From Leishmania donovani (lineage: Eukaryota > Euglenozoa > Kinetoplastea > Trypanosomatida > Trypanosomatidae), in the NCBI RefSeq assembly GCF_000227135.1, contig NC_018263.1, forward strand, positions 673,601 to 737,600: 64,000 nucleotides of DNA, written 5' to 3'. Positions 31,002 to 39,950 of this stretch are shown here, one piece after another. The translations under genes and the position numbers were made by a program. Numbering within the stretch: position 1 is the stretch's first letter; every line of letters starts with the position of its first letter. The notes beneath the pieces were generated by a model. It was not told the DNA's origin. It made no database searches and worked only from the letters and a program-made list of their open reading frames with translations.

Positions 31002-31896
31002 GTATGTGCAAGTACTCGATTCTTTTTGCTGTGTTGTTCGCTTGTCGTCCTTCCCGCTCGCCTCTGCAACGGAGACGTGCGAAAACAGGTGAATCGGAAG
31101 GAAAAGAGGGGGAGAAGTGTGCGAGTAACGAAAGTTGTAAAGGCGCACACACATACACACGAGGGCAACGAATTAGTGGAAGCCATGGGCGCAACGATCA
31201 AAGGCCACAAGGCTGTTCAGCTCAACACCGACAGAAACACGCACACGCGCACGGGCAAACAGACACCGATAACACTGAACGCACACAATTAGAGAAAGAA
31301 GGCCACCACTGGCGCCGCGAGCAGCAGTCGTCCCTCATCAAGCTTCAACACGACGTTGGTACTCGCGTTGCTTTAGCGTCGTCTGACCTTCGCACACAAA
31401 ACGTTATGCCGTTTATATGTGCGCGCTTGGTTTCGGCCCCCCCACGCTCCCTTTTCTGTTGTTTTGCTCTCTCGCTGTGTTTTTATATGCAGAAGGAGGA
31501 AGAGGGGGAGGGAGAGAAAGACGCGCTGCTCGAGTAGAGAAAGCGATGCGCGATGATCAGCGCGGGACTGGCAGAGAGACAGGGAGAAGGCAGGCAATAT
31601 ATGGGATGCACAAGCCCCTGCAGGGGGGCGCGCGCGAGTCCTTCCCGAATCCCTTATGGCATCGCTGCCACATGTTCCTCCTCGCGGCGCCGCTGCCATC
31701 TCTTCTTCTCTCTCCCCCATATTCGAAAAGAGTGAAACGCTTCTTTTGGTGGGGTTGTGCTGGCGAGGGATAGAGAGCGAGAGCGAGAGAGAGGCGAAGA
31801 GTCGCCGGCCAGCGAGCGAGAACTGCGCAACGACTCGTCTTTCCCTTTCCCTTTTCCTCCTCTCTCTGCCGTTTTTCGCCACGAGGGCCGGAGTCA
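30297..31896. other. Intergenic region between the type I membrane protein gene and the helical-repeat gene
   Basis: About 1.6 kb without a supported gene. It holds a (CA)7 run at 30330-30345 close to the downstream start, a transcribed-strand pyrimidine tract at about 30596-30630 that may direct splicing, and a pure (CA)16 microsatellite at 30967-30999. Another GA-rich tract lies near 31770-31800. Frames of up to 269 codons here are compositionally biased and not called. Confidence 0.6.
30967..30999. repeat. (CA)16 microsatellite
   Basis: Uninterrupted CA dinucleotide run in the spacer. On the transcribed strand it reads (TG)n. Such runs are common in Leishmania spacers and are likely to be length-variable between strains. 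Confidence 0.95.
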
Positions 31897-33531
31897 CTAG
31901 GCAGAGCCGTAGTTGGGCGCCCGGCGTCCAAGTAGCGGCGAGCTACTGCCGCTCCCATACAAGGCGCTCGCATCTTCATCCAGATAGCGCTGGCGTCGCT
32001 GTTGCTTTTGCCCGTACATGCAGTTCTGGATTTGGCGGTACGCAATGAAAGACGGCACCAGGATGAGAACGAGCGCGAGCGCGACGGACCAGATCGACGC
32101 CGCTGTGCACAGCGCAACGTAGCGGAACTTTCCGTCCTTGTTTAGCTCATAGCAAAACGGGATGTTTTCCTGGTGCTCAAGCAGCGTCGACATGATGAAC
32201 TCCGGCTGATCCGGCAGATGCTTCACAAAGAAGCCAAGGAACGGAGAAGGTCCGTAGCCGCTTGTGTAGTCGGTCAGAAATGGAGACGCGTAGGAGTAGA
32301 TGCGGCGGCCGTTGCGATCGGCGATGAGCAGCACATCACGGGCGGAATTCTCGTAGATGCCGCTCGCCGCGTGCAGTGGGGTGGGGTGGTTGATGGTATA
32401 GAGGCGATGTGCCCGGATGAAGTCCTCGCCAAAGGCGCCGCCCTGCATGCCGTTGTTGTTCGTGTTTCCCTGGCGGGAGGAGAAGCGCACCATGTACGCC
32501 ATGCCGTCCTCCTTGCTCGTGACGTAAATGTACGGCACGTCGAAGCGCTGCGTGTGGACGCCGGCAGCGGAGACGGATAGCGACGACGAGTCACTGATGT
32601 AGTAGCGGTTCGGAAACATCACTTGAATCGGGGACGGCACGTTTAAGCCAAAGAGGCGCTCGCCGCTCTCGGGGTCGAAAACGTGCACGGTGTTGCTCGA
32701 CACGTCACACACGAGCAGGTAGTACATCGTCGACTCGTTTGTCACAGCGAAGACGCCGGAGGGGGCGCCGCCCTCGACCAGCGCGCGCGGCAGCAGCGGC
32801 GAGATGGCGAGGCCACGCACGGAGCTCATCGAGTAGGACGAGCTCCACGACGAGGCAAAGAGACCGGAGCTGTCTGGGATGTTCTTCGGCGCCACCACCG
32901 TCTCCTCCGCCGACACCGTCTCCTCGTCGGCCTCAACGGCGGCCTTGACGTTCTTGGCCGGCTTCCAGGCCGGATAGAAGGCGTGCTGAGATCCGCCGGC
33001 GCCGGCCTTCGGCGTCACGTCCGCGGTCCGGTAGCGCGTGTACCGCGTGACGGTCACCGAGTTTTGGTTCGACACGTACATGTCCTCGGTCGCTGGGTGG
33101 AAGGTGATGTCGTACGGGTGATCCAGAAACGGGTTCTCCTTGTCCTGCTCAATCACGGTGAAGAGGTAGTCGCGGGTACAGTTTTCCTCCATCGTGCCGT
33201 TCAGCAGGCCGTTGCCGCTGACGGCGAAGACGCGGCTGTAGGAGCCGCGAGCGCTGGACACGTAGAGGTGGCCCTGCGGGCCAAAGCGCATGGAGCGGAG
33301 CTTGTCGACGCGCACGCCGGGTGGGAAAGAGGCTTTGTTGAGCACCGGGCCGAGGTAGTTGCCGAGAGTGTCAAAGGACCAAATGTTATCGCCCATGTTA
33401 GACGTGACGTAGACTGTGTGGGTGTTCCCGTTAGAGGGGCATAGCGCGTGGCCCGAGTGGCTGCAGGCAAACATCGCCAGCAGCAGCGCTGCAGCCAGCG
33501 TCACCACGGCGTGCGATGAGCGTGGAGGCAT
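31897..33531 (-). CDS. Type I membrane protein with NHL/SMP-30-like beta-propeller ectodomain
   Basis: A 544-residue protein. The start is the ATG at 33531, which gives a clear signal peptide (residues 1 to about 29, hydrophobic core VVTLAAALLLAMFAC). The ectodomain to about residue 468 has repeated propeller-like blades of the NHL or SMP-30/gluconolactonase kind. Examples are VYVTSNMGDNIWSFDTLGNY, LRSMRFGPQGHLYVSSARG, HPYDITFHPATEDMYVSNQN and DVLLIADRNGRRIYSY. A membrane span lies at about 472-495 (SIWSVALALVLILVPSFIAY), followed by a basic then Ser-rich cytosolic tail of about 48 residues. Several N-glycosylation sequons are present (NGT, NCT). The layout predicts a surface or endomembrane protein with its propeller outside or in the lumen. 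Ligand and location are unknown. The downstream tail motif YLDEDASALYG could be a sorting signal, which is a guess. The topology is well supported, the exact fold less so. Confidence 0.85.
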   Translation of the reverse strand: MPPRSSHAVVTLAAALLLAMFACSHSGHALCPSNGNTHTVYVTSNMGDNIWSFDTLGNYLGPVLNKASFPPGVRVDKLRSMRFGPQGHLYVSSARGSYSRVFAVSGNGLLNGTMEENCTRDYLFTVIEQDKENPFLDHPYDITFHPATEDMYVSNQNSVTVTRYTRYRTADVTPKAGAGGSQHAFYPAWKPAKNVKAAVEADEETVSAEETVVAPKNIPDSSGLFASSWSSSYSMSSVRGLAISPLLPRALVEGGAPSGVFAVTNESTMYYLLVCDVSSNTVHVFDPESGERLFGLNVPSPIQVMFPNRYYISDSSSLSVSAAGVHTQRFDVPYIYVTSKEDGMAYMVRFSSRQGNTNNNGMQGGAFGEDFIRAHRLYTINHPTPLHAASGIYENSARDVLLIADRNGRRIYSYASPFLTDYTSGYGPSPFLGFFVKHLPDQPEFIMSTLLEHQENIPFCYELNKDGKFRYVALCTAASIWSVALALVLILVPSFIAYRQIQNCMYGQKQQRRQRYLDEDASALYGSGSSSPLLGRRAPNYGSA

Positions 33532-34840
33532 CTTGCTCGCTCGCGCACCGGTGTGCAGCTCTAAAGGAGAAGCGGGGGTAAGTACCACAGCACTGCAGAG
33601 AATAGAAAGACAACAAAGTCAGGTGAAAGCCATGGATACATGAGCGATAGAGGCGTGGCACGCACACGCAGAGAGAGGTACGAAAGAGGGGGCCTGCCTT
33701 ACGCGAAACAACGATGTCGCCGTGAGAGGACAAGACCGCGAAAAGAGGGAAGCGAGTAAGTGAGAGCGTCGATGCTCGGAAGCGCACACGCCCAATGGGC
33801 GAAAGAGCTCTAGATGCCAAGAATCAGAGGGTAAGAACGAGCAGTTGGAAGGCGATAGGAAGCACCGTGATACTAAGGGCAGGGTGATGATGCAGTGATT
33901 CGTGCGAGGCCGAGCGCGTCAGGAGAGAAAACTCTACAGCACAGAGGTGAGAGGAAGATGATCGAATGAGGTGAAGCAGTAGAACAGTAGGCTTTCACCG
34001 GGAAGAAGCACATCCAGCGAACGGCAGAGAGAGAGAGCAAGACGGTGATGGAAATGAACCACGTGAGGCACAGGGCTTGCGAGGCGCACGTGGGAGGAGG
34101 AGTGGATGGGCAGTAGCGAAGGTGAACTGCAAGACGCTTGTATATATTGCCTAGCCTCGCCACGGCGTGTTTGGGCTTACTGGCACAAAAGAAGCGGGCG
34201 ACCCACAGCGCCCCCAAATCACAGCCTTGGGAGCCGTACTGAAGTGTGTTTGCGTGCGTGAGAGCAAGAGATTGCATATGCCGTGCTCCCGCGCAAGGGC
34301 AAGAGAGCAACTCGCTCGTTCTTTCACAGGAGAGAGCAAGGTCGAACAGGGGGGAAGAAGTGGTGGTGATTCTCCCTGCGACAACGCCCGATAAAGGCGA
34401 TAATAACCGGGTAGAGGAGGCAGAAGCGCGCGACGAAGGTACTCGAAGAGGGCAGACGATAGGGGATGCAAAACTGGGCAGACAAGCAATACGAAAAAAA
34501 AAGTGGAAGACAAAGGGAGGAGCGGCCAGCGATACGCAAAAGAGACAGGAGGAAAAGGGCACGCGCGCGCGGGTGCCTAGGCGCGTGTCCCTCCGGTCGA
34601 CAATCATCGCAGATGCACGGAATTGACTCTGAAGATGAGTAAGAGTCAAGCGCCGTGGAACAGGAAGATGGTGTGCGCGTGCGTCCGAGACGTGCAGTGT
34701 GCGCGAAATCAATGGAAGGATAGCCGAGGCGAGGGCACGCTCCCTGAAAAGGAAGCAAGAGCAAGGATGCGCTACGTGAGCTGCACGAAACCCCTCGTCC
34801 TTGCCCTTTCCCTTTCCCTTCGCCTGGACACGCCTGCCCC
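33532..34840. other. Intergenic region between SSADH and the type I membrane protein gene
   Basis: About 1.3 kb with no supported gene. It contains the short leader and splice signal of the downstream gene, purine-rich plus-strand sequence around 33650-33760 and 34380-34560, and the SSADH 3' flank. Frames up to 279 codons on the minus strand are Ser/Leu/Arg-rich with no domain and were rejected. Confidence 0.6.
33561..33580 (-). promoter_or_regulatory. Predicted trans-splice signal for the type I membrane protein gene
   Basis: The transcribed strand reads CCCCCGCTTCTCCTTTAG with the AG at 33562-33561, only about 30 bases before the ATG. A compact and convincing spliced-leader acceptor candidate. 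Confidence 0.55.
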
Positions 34841-36370
34841 CTAGACAGTCGAGAAGAGGACGTACTTGATGTCGACAAAGGATTCAATGCCATACTTGGA
34901 CCCATCCCGGCCGAGCCCACTCTCCTTGACCCCGCCAAACGGAGCCGCTGGACTAGAAAGGGCGCTGTCGTTGACACCCACCATGCCGTAGCGCAAGGCC
35001 CGCGCAACGCGGTGCTGGCGACGGTAATCGCTGGTGAAGAAGTACGAGGCCAGCCCGGCTCGAGTGTCGTTGGCCATCTTTACGGCAGCATCTTCCGTGT
35101 CGAAGGGCACAAGGGGCAGAACAGGGCCGAAGAGCTCGTCGTGGCAGCACAGCGTTGCGTCGTGCGGCACGTTAGTGAGCAGCGTCGGCTCGAAGAAGTA
35201 GCCACCGCCCTTCACAGCCTTTCCACCCACCATCAGCGTGGCCCCCTTCTCCACAGCATCCTCCACCACGCGAGTCATGCGCTCTAGCGTGGCACTTCCA
35301 ATCATGGCACCTACCTTCACGGCGGGGTCAAAGCTGTTGCCCACCTTCAGCGCGCGCACCCGGTCGGCCACGAGGCTCTTGAACTCCTCATAGACACTCG
35401 CCTGCACGAGCGCGCGGTTCACGCAGATGCACGTTTGGCCCGCGTTGCGGAACTTTGCGGCGATGAGCTGATCAGCGGCACGAGGCAGGTCGGCATCCTC
35501 AAAGACGATACAGGGCGCGTTGCCGCCAAGTTCCATGCTGACTTTCTTCATCGTCTCGGAGCACCGACGGTAGAGGTGCTGGCCGACGCGGGTGGAGCCG
35601 GTGAAAGAGACCTTGCGCACGTCGAAGGACTCGGCGAGTGCGTCGCCGATCTTGGGGGCATCACCGGCGACGACGTTGAAGACGCCTGGCGGGATGCCGG
35701 CTTCGTCGGCGAGCTGGGCAAGCGCCATGGCCGTGAACGGGGTGAGCTCGGCAGGTTTGAGTACGACGGTGCAGCCGGCCGCGATGGCACCGCAGGCGGC
35801 ACGCATGATCATCGCTGCCGGGAAGTTCCACGGGGTAATGATGCCCACAACGCCGACCGGCTCCCGGAAGACAGTCGTCTGCACACCTGGGCGAGGGCCG
35901 GGGATGATGTCGCCGTAGATCCGCTCCGCCTCGCCGGCGTACCAGTCCGCGTAACCTTGCGCGTACAGCACCTCAACCTTTCCCTCCGCGATGACCTTGC
36001 CGGATTCGCGAGAGAGAATGTTTGCAACTACGTCACAGTGCTTCCGCATGAGCTCTCCCCAGCGCCGCACCGCTGCGGCGCGCTGACGCGGCATGACTTC
36101 TCTCCAGCTCTCGAACACAGCCCTGGCGGCCTCGATAGCGGCCGTCGTCTCCGCGTAGCCCATGCATGGAATAGCCCCGATGATCTGGTTTGTACACGGA
36201 TCCTCGACGGTCACCGTCTTGTCCGAGAGCGCGCTTGCGACCCACGCGCCGTTGATGTAGCAGGCCGGCTCCCTCATCATGGGCGTGGTACCCGAGGCGT
36301 ACTGAGCCGCGTTAGCCCAATCGAAGGGCTGAAAACCCTTGGCACCAACCGTTCGGAACAGCTTCGACAT
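34841..36370 (-). CDS. SSADH: Succinate-semialdehyde dehydrogenase, NAD(P)+-dependent
   Basis: A 509-residue aldehyde dehydrogenase that oxidises succinic semialdehyde to succinate, the last step of the GABA shunt. All catalytic features are present. The Asn of TPWNFPAA is residue 182, the cofactor Lys of VLKPAE is 205, and the nucleotide-binding SFTGSTRVG is at 255-263. The general-base Glu of MELGGNAP is 280 and the nucleophile Cys of GQTCICVNR is 314. Cys316 forms the CxC pair that acts as a redox switch in human SSADH. The C-terminus (PFGGVKESGLGRDGSKYGIESF) is that of the GabD/SSADH group rather than of general ALDHs. The start is the ATG at 36370; the frame is open 477 bases further upstream but without any ATG and across a pyrimidine tract. 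The N-terminal 20 residues are basic and could target mitochondria. There is no C-terminal PTS1. Confidence 0.93.
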   Translation of the reverse strand: MSKLFRTVGAKGFQPFDWANAAQYASGTTPMMREPACYINGAWVASALSDKTVTVEDPCTNQIIGAIPCMGYAETTAAIEAARAVFESWREVMPRQRAAAVRRWGELMRKHCDVVANILSRESGKVIAEGKVEVLYAQGYADWYAGEAERIYGDIIPGPRPGVQTTVFREPVGVVGIITPWNFPAAMIMRAACGAIAAGCTVVLKPAELTPFTAMALAQLADEAGIPPGVFNVVAGDAPKIGDALAESFDVRKVSFTGSTRVGQHLYRRCSETMKKVSMELGGNAPCIVFEDADLPRAADQLIAAKFRNAGQTCICVNRALVQASVYEEFKSLVADRVRALKVGNSFDPAVKVGAMIGSATLERMTRVVEDAVEKGATLMVGGKAVKGGGYFFEPTLLTNVPHDATLCCHDELFGPVLPLVPFDTEDAAVKMANDTRAGLASYFFTSDYRRQHRVARALRYGMVGVNDSALSSPAAPFGGVKESGLGRDGSKYGIESFVDIKYVLFSTV

Positions 36371-36426
36371 TGGTGATGCACTAGTGGGGGCCCGAGTGCT
36401 TTTCCTTGGTTGTGGTAGCAGTCCAT

Positions 36427-36450
36427 GCGGGAGGGGGGAGGGTAGGGTGG
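36427..36450 (-). promoter_or_regulatory. Predicted trans-splice tract for SSADH
   Basis: A C/T-rich run on the transcribed strand (36450-36427), followed within about 30 bases by AG in CCAAGG, some 50 bases before the ATG. Use of that AG would also exclude the out-of-frame ATG at about 36426 from the mRNA. Confidence 0.45.
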
Positions 36451-37410
36451 CCAAGGAGTGTCCTCTGAGATGTGTCCCAGTACAGAGAGCAGCGCCCGCA
36501 ATCACAGATGTGAGCTTCCCTTTGATAAGTGCTCCCCTCGTCTGCGAACGCCGCTCCGAAGCGGTGGCTGATGGAAGGATACAGGGAGAGAGAGCGAAAA
36601 GAAAGCCGTCTTTGCCCCGTCCCCCTCTCCCTACCGTCTTGGTAGCAAGATCGAGAGCGAAGAGCACCCGAAGCGGTGTTTTCGTTTTGTTTTGTGCTTT
36701 TGCCGACTGGTAGCGGAGTGAGAGAGAGGGCAGGTGGTCGTGGCACTTCACAAGCGGGCGGAGAGAGACCACCACAAAGATGGAGTGGCGGAGTGGATAA
36801 GAGTTCAACGGTGAAGAAAAACAAAAACGAGGAAAGCAGAGGAACAAGAACGATGGGAGTGTGTATCCTTTAGCCCTAACGGAGCAAGCGAGGAAGACAC
36901 GCCAGTGCAGAGTCAGCTGCCGTCCATGAAGAACGAAAGGGGGCTTTCAGCACAACCACTCTACCTTTCTTTCACCGTGTCTGCCATGCTCCATTTCTTG
37001 ATGGCGCTGCGGGTGCAGTGGACTGGGAGGGAGAGGGGGGGGGGCGTGCAACACGTCTCCGTTTCGATTCCTTTTCGTTTGTGCCTCTGAAGTTGTCCCA
37101 CGTGAGCATGCATCGCGCAGCGCCCTTACAGAAGAAAGAGGAGCGTGATACGGACCAGGAAGTGCAGCACGACAGCCGCGAGAGACACGTCTTCCAGAGC
37201 CGGCCCACCACCTCCTCGACGTGCTGTGATGCGGCACTTTTTCTTTCCTTTTCGTTGCCCTTTGTGCCTCTTTTACGTGGTGCGGTGCGATGTGTCCGTT
37301 CGCGTCGCTACTGCGCCGTTTTTCGTTTTGTTTGTGATAGATGGAGGAGAAAGAGTTGCGTCACACGTGGGGAGAGAAGGCCGCCAAGACGAAACACACA
37401 AGCAAACAGT

Positions 37411-37428
37411 GAGAGAGAGAGAGAGAGA
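37411..37428. repeat. (GA)9 dinucleotide run
   Basis: Uninterrupted GA repeat in the spacer. It reads (TC)9 on the transcribed strand and therefore may act as part of a pyrimidine tract. Confidence 0.9.
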
Positions 37429-38625
37429 AACATAGAGAGGAAACAAAGACAGCACGAAGAGAGAAAACCTTTAAAGAACCACACCCAGCTCAACAACTCT
37501 CCCAATCATACTGTGCGTGCGCCTATGTCTACGTATGTCCGCGGCGTTGCATGCACAAAAAGAAGTGGACGTTACTCGCCTCCTCGTCGGGGGGAGGGGT
37601 TTAAGCGTCTGCATAATGCTGTGCACGTGCGTCAGCAACGGAGTCCATGTTTGAGTCGGCGCAGTTCGCTATAAGAAAAGGGAGGTATACACCGGAAGAC
37701 AGGCATACGCAAGGAGGAGGCAAATGCAAAGACACGCTCGCTCACACACACACACAAGCATCGTTGGCTGTTGAGAAGGCTACTATTACGGTTTCTGCTT
37801 TTTTTCTTTTTCCGTTTTACATGAACCGAGAAAGATGTGCAAGTGGAGGAAAACAAAGGAGGGAGAAGAGAGGAACCCCGAGACGCACACCGCACCTCCC
37901 TCGCACACGCACGCACAGACACACGCACAACTGTGCCCACATCATCATAGAAAATGCACAAGCACTAACGACGCCAACGCAACAGCAATAAACGAAGGCT
38001 ACGGCTCTCTCCAACACCCCCCCCCCCAACTTTGCACCTCTCGCACGCTCCCTCTTTTTGCACGTTTCTGTTTTATACTGTCTACTAGCACGAAAAGAAG
38101 AGCACGAGTGAGCGGGGCCTGCTTCTGTCCCCCTTCCTACCCACAGCGTGTGTGCGAGCGCGCCCGTGCGCACGGACGCGTGGCAAGGAAGAGGACGCAT
38201 GCGCACATTTCCTGGAGACACGCACGCAGGCACACCACCTCACCCCATACGCATCTGCACAGACGCACCGGTGTCAGGAACCCGCGACAAAACCGAGCGA
38301 CGTGTGTGCGTGTGTGTTTTCCTTTCATGGAGTCGTCAGAAAGCGAAGAAGAATGAACGATCAGGGCGGCGCACGGATCACTTGAAGGATTCGCTGGCCC
38401 ACGGCATAACCACGCACACCGTCATCACCTACAGCGCCCTTCTTAGCCGCAGAGGCAACACGTGAGGCGTTGTGCAGAGAAGACAGAGACCAGCGAGTCT
38501 GCGCGTGATAGATGCTGAAGCGGCAATGCTTCCGATATTAGCCAACACGAAAGTCTTCTTCCTGTCGTCATCGCTTGTCGTGAATCCGAGCACAACTGCT
38601 AATTCTGAAGCCTCGCATCCGCTAC

Positions 38626-38946
38626 TTACTCGACCTCCTCCGGAAGGTCCTTAAAGAAGGTGTCCATTTGCGGACCCCAAGCATCGGCCCACTGGTAGCC
38701 GGTGCCGAGCCTGCGGCGCCACACACGCAGGTAGTCGTTCTTGAACTCGGAGCGGGCGGTGTGCTTGCTGCCCATGCGCAGGAAGATAATCCACATCACT
38801 ACAAAATACCCGAGCACGACACCGACGGCGCCGTAATACACCGGAAACTTCATGTGCGACAGCTCCGTGTAGCTGCGGCGAGACACCGCTGCAGAGATGC
38901 TAGAAAGGCTGCGCCCCGCAGACGCTCCCAAGGCACGGCGGAACAT
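38626..38946 (-). CDS. Small single-span protein, probably mitochondrial inner membrane
   Basis: A 106-residue protein that I do not recognise. The start is the ATG at 38946, directly preceded on the transcribed strand by an A-rich run. The N-terminus MFRRALGASAGRSLSSISAAVSRRSY is Arg/Ser/Ala-rich, lacks acidic residues and looks like a cleavable mitochondrial presequence. One membrane span follows at about residues 37-58 (YYGAVGVVLGYFVVMWIIFLRMG), then a charged C-terminal part with several Trp and Tyr (DYLRVWRRRLGTGYQWADAWGPQMDTFFKDLPEEVE). Size and layout are those of a small supernumerary subunit of a respiratory complex or the ATP synthase, many of which are lineage-specific in trypanosomatids. 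That role is an inference. Coding status is supported by coherent topology and position on the coding strand. Confidence 0.78.
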   Translation of the reverse strand: MFRRALGASAGRSLSSISAAVSRRSYTELSHMKFPVYYGAVGVVLGYFVVMWIIFLRMGSKHTARSEFKNDYLRVWRRRLGTGYQWADAWGPQMDTFFKDLPEEVE

Positions 38947-39950
38947 TTTCTTTTTTTTTTTTGCTCCTCTGCCTCGCTGAAAAGTCTGTCGTGCACGGCA
39001 CAAGACACTTGAAAGGAAGCGAACTTTAAACAACAGCGAGCGCGCGTTCGATGTAACGTTTGCGGCCGCCACAGTGGAGAGAGGGGGAGAGGTAATACAC
39101 GACGATCTTGTATGTCGTTTGCATGCTGTCGTCGTTGTCGTTGATATGAGTAGCACGCGGTGCGATGCGCGCCGGGTGAGAGTGGGCGTCGGACAGTATG
39201 GTCATCGAAGCGAGGTGCAGGGAGAAGAGTAGATGCGGCCGTCAACAACATGGCGGGCGTAAGACAAGAGGAGGATGGAGCAGGGCCGCCGCCACAACGT
39301 CCTCGGACCGATTCCGGCGGCGATACACATCCTTGAGGCAAGTTTGTGAGTGAACGAGACAAAAAGACGACGCGCATTCGTCGCGCGCCGTCCGGCAGGT
39401 CCGCTGCAGCGCGCTACCGTGCCCCTGACTCCGCAATACGAAGTAGACGAGGCAAGCGCAGCGCAAGGGGGATGGTGAGGTGTCGCTCTTCTCTTTACCA
39501 CAGCAAGCACTGCTCACTGCTCTTTTGTGTGCGTGCGTACTTGGCTCAGCAGTGACTGAGGTGCAGTGGATTACGAGAGCAGCAAACGTCGGCAGCTGTG
39601 TGCACTGCAGGAAGAGAGAGCACGCACACACTAAAGAAAGAAACAGAACAGATTCGGTTCCGAGTGGATGCAAAAGTAAGAGATGAGAAACACAAAGAAG
39701 GCCCACGCCACTACTACTCACACTATACATTCCACGCGAGAAGAGAGGCGGGGTTGGGGTTGGGGTAGACGCACAAGGGGCACTTTGCAGGGACCAGCTC
39801 TCGGCTTACCTCTTCGTTATCGTGGTGTTCACAGTTGTGCGCACGGGGGGATGGGGGGAGAGGGGCAAGAGGAGGGTTGCCTCTTCTCTCCCTACTCTTG
39901 AAACAGCGCAAAACCGCGTCGCATACGCACAAACAGCGCACACATGCATC
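38947..39950. other. Intergenic region between the TPR gene and the small membrane protein gene
   Basis: About 1 kb without a gene. A T12 run at 38951-38962 (A12 on the transcribed strand) sits next to the downstream start. A pyrimidine tract on the transcribed strand at about 39074-39092 is the probable splice signal. The rest is 3' flank of the TPR gene, with GA- and G-rich patches near 39745-39770 and 39845-39875. Confidence 0.6.

Larger units (their letters stand above)
36371..38625. other. Intergenic region between the small membrane protein gene and SSADH
   Basis: About 2.25 kb, no gene supported. It holds the SSADH leader and splice tract, an (GA)9 run at 37411-37428, a CA run near 37744-37757, a C12 run at about 38016-38027 and mixed pyrimidine sequence on the plus strand at 38025-38085. 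The remainder is presumably the long 3' UTR of the small upstream gene plus processing signals. Confidence 0.6.

Noticed and set aside
36371..36847. 159-codon in-frame extension upstream of SSADH
   Set aside because: It contains no ATG, begins at TTG, crosses the pyrimidine tract and does not resemble aldehyde dehydrogenase.
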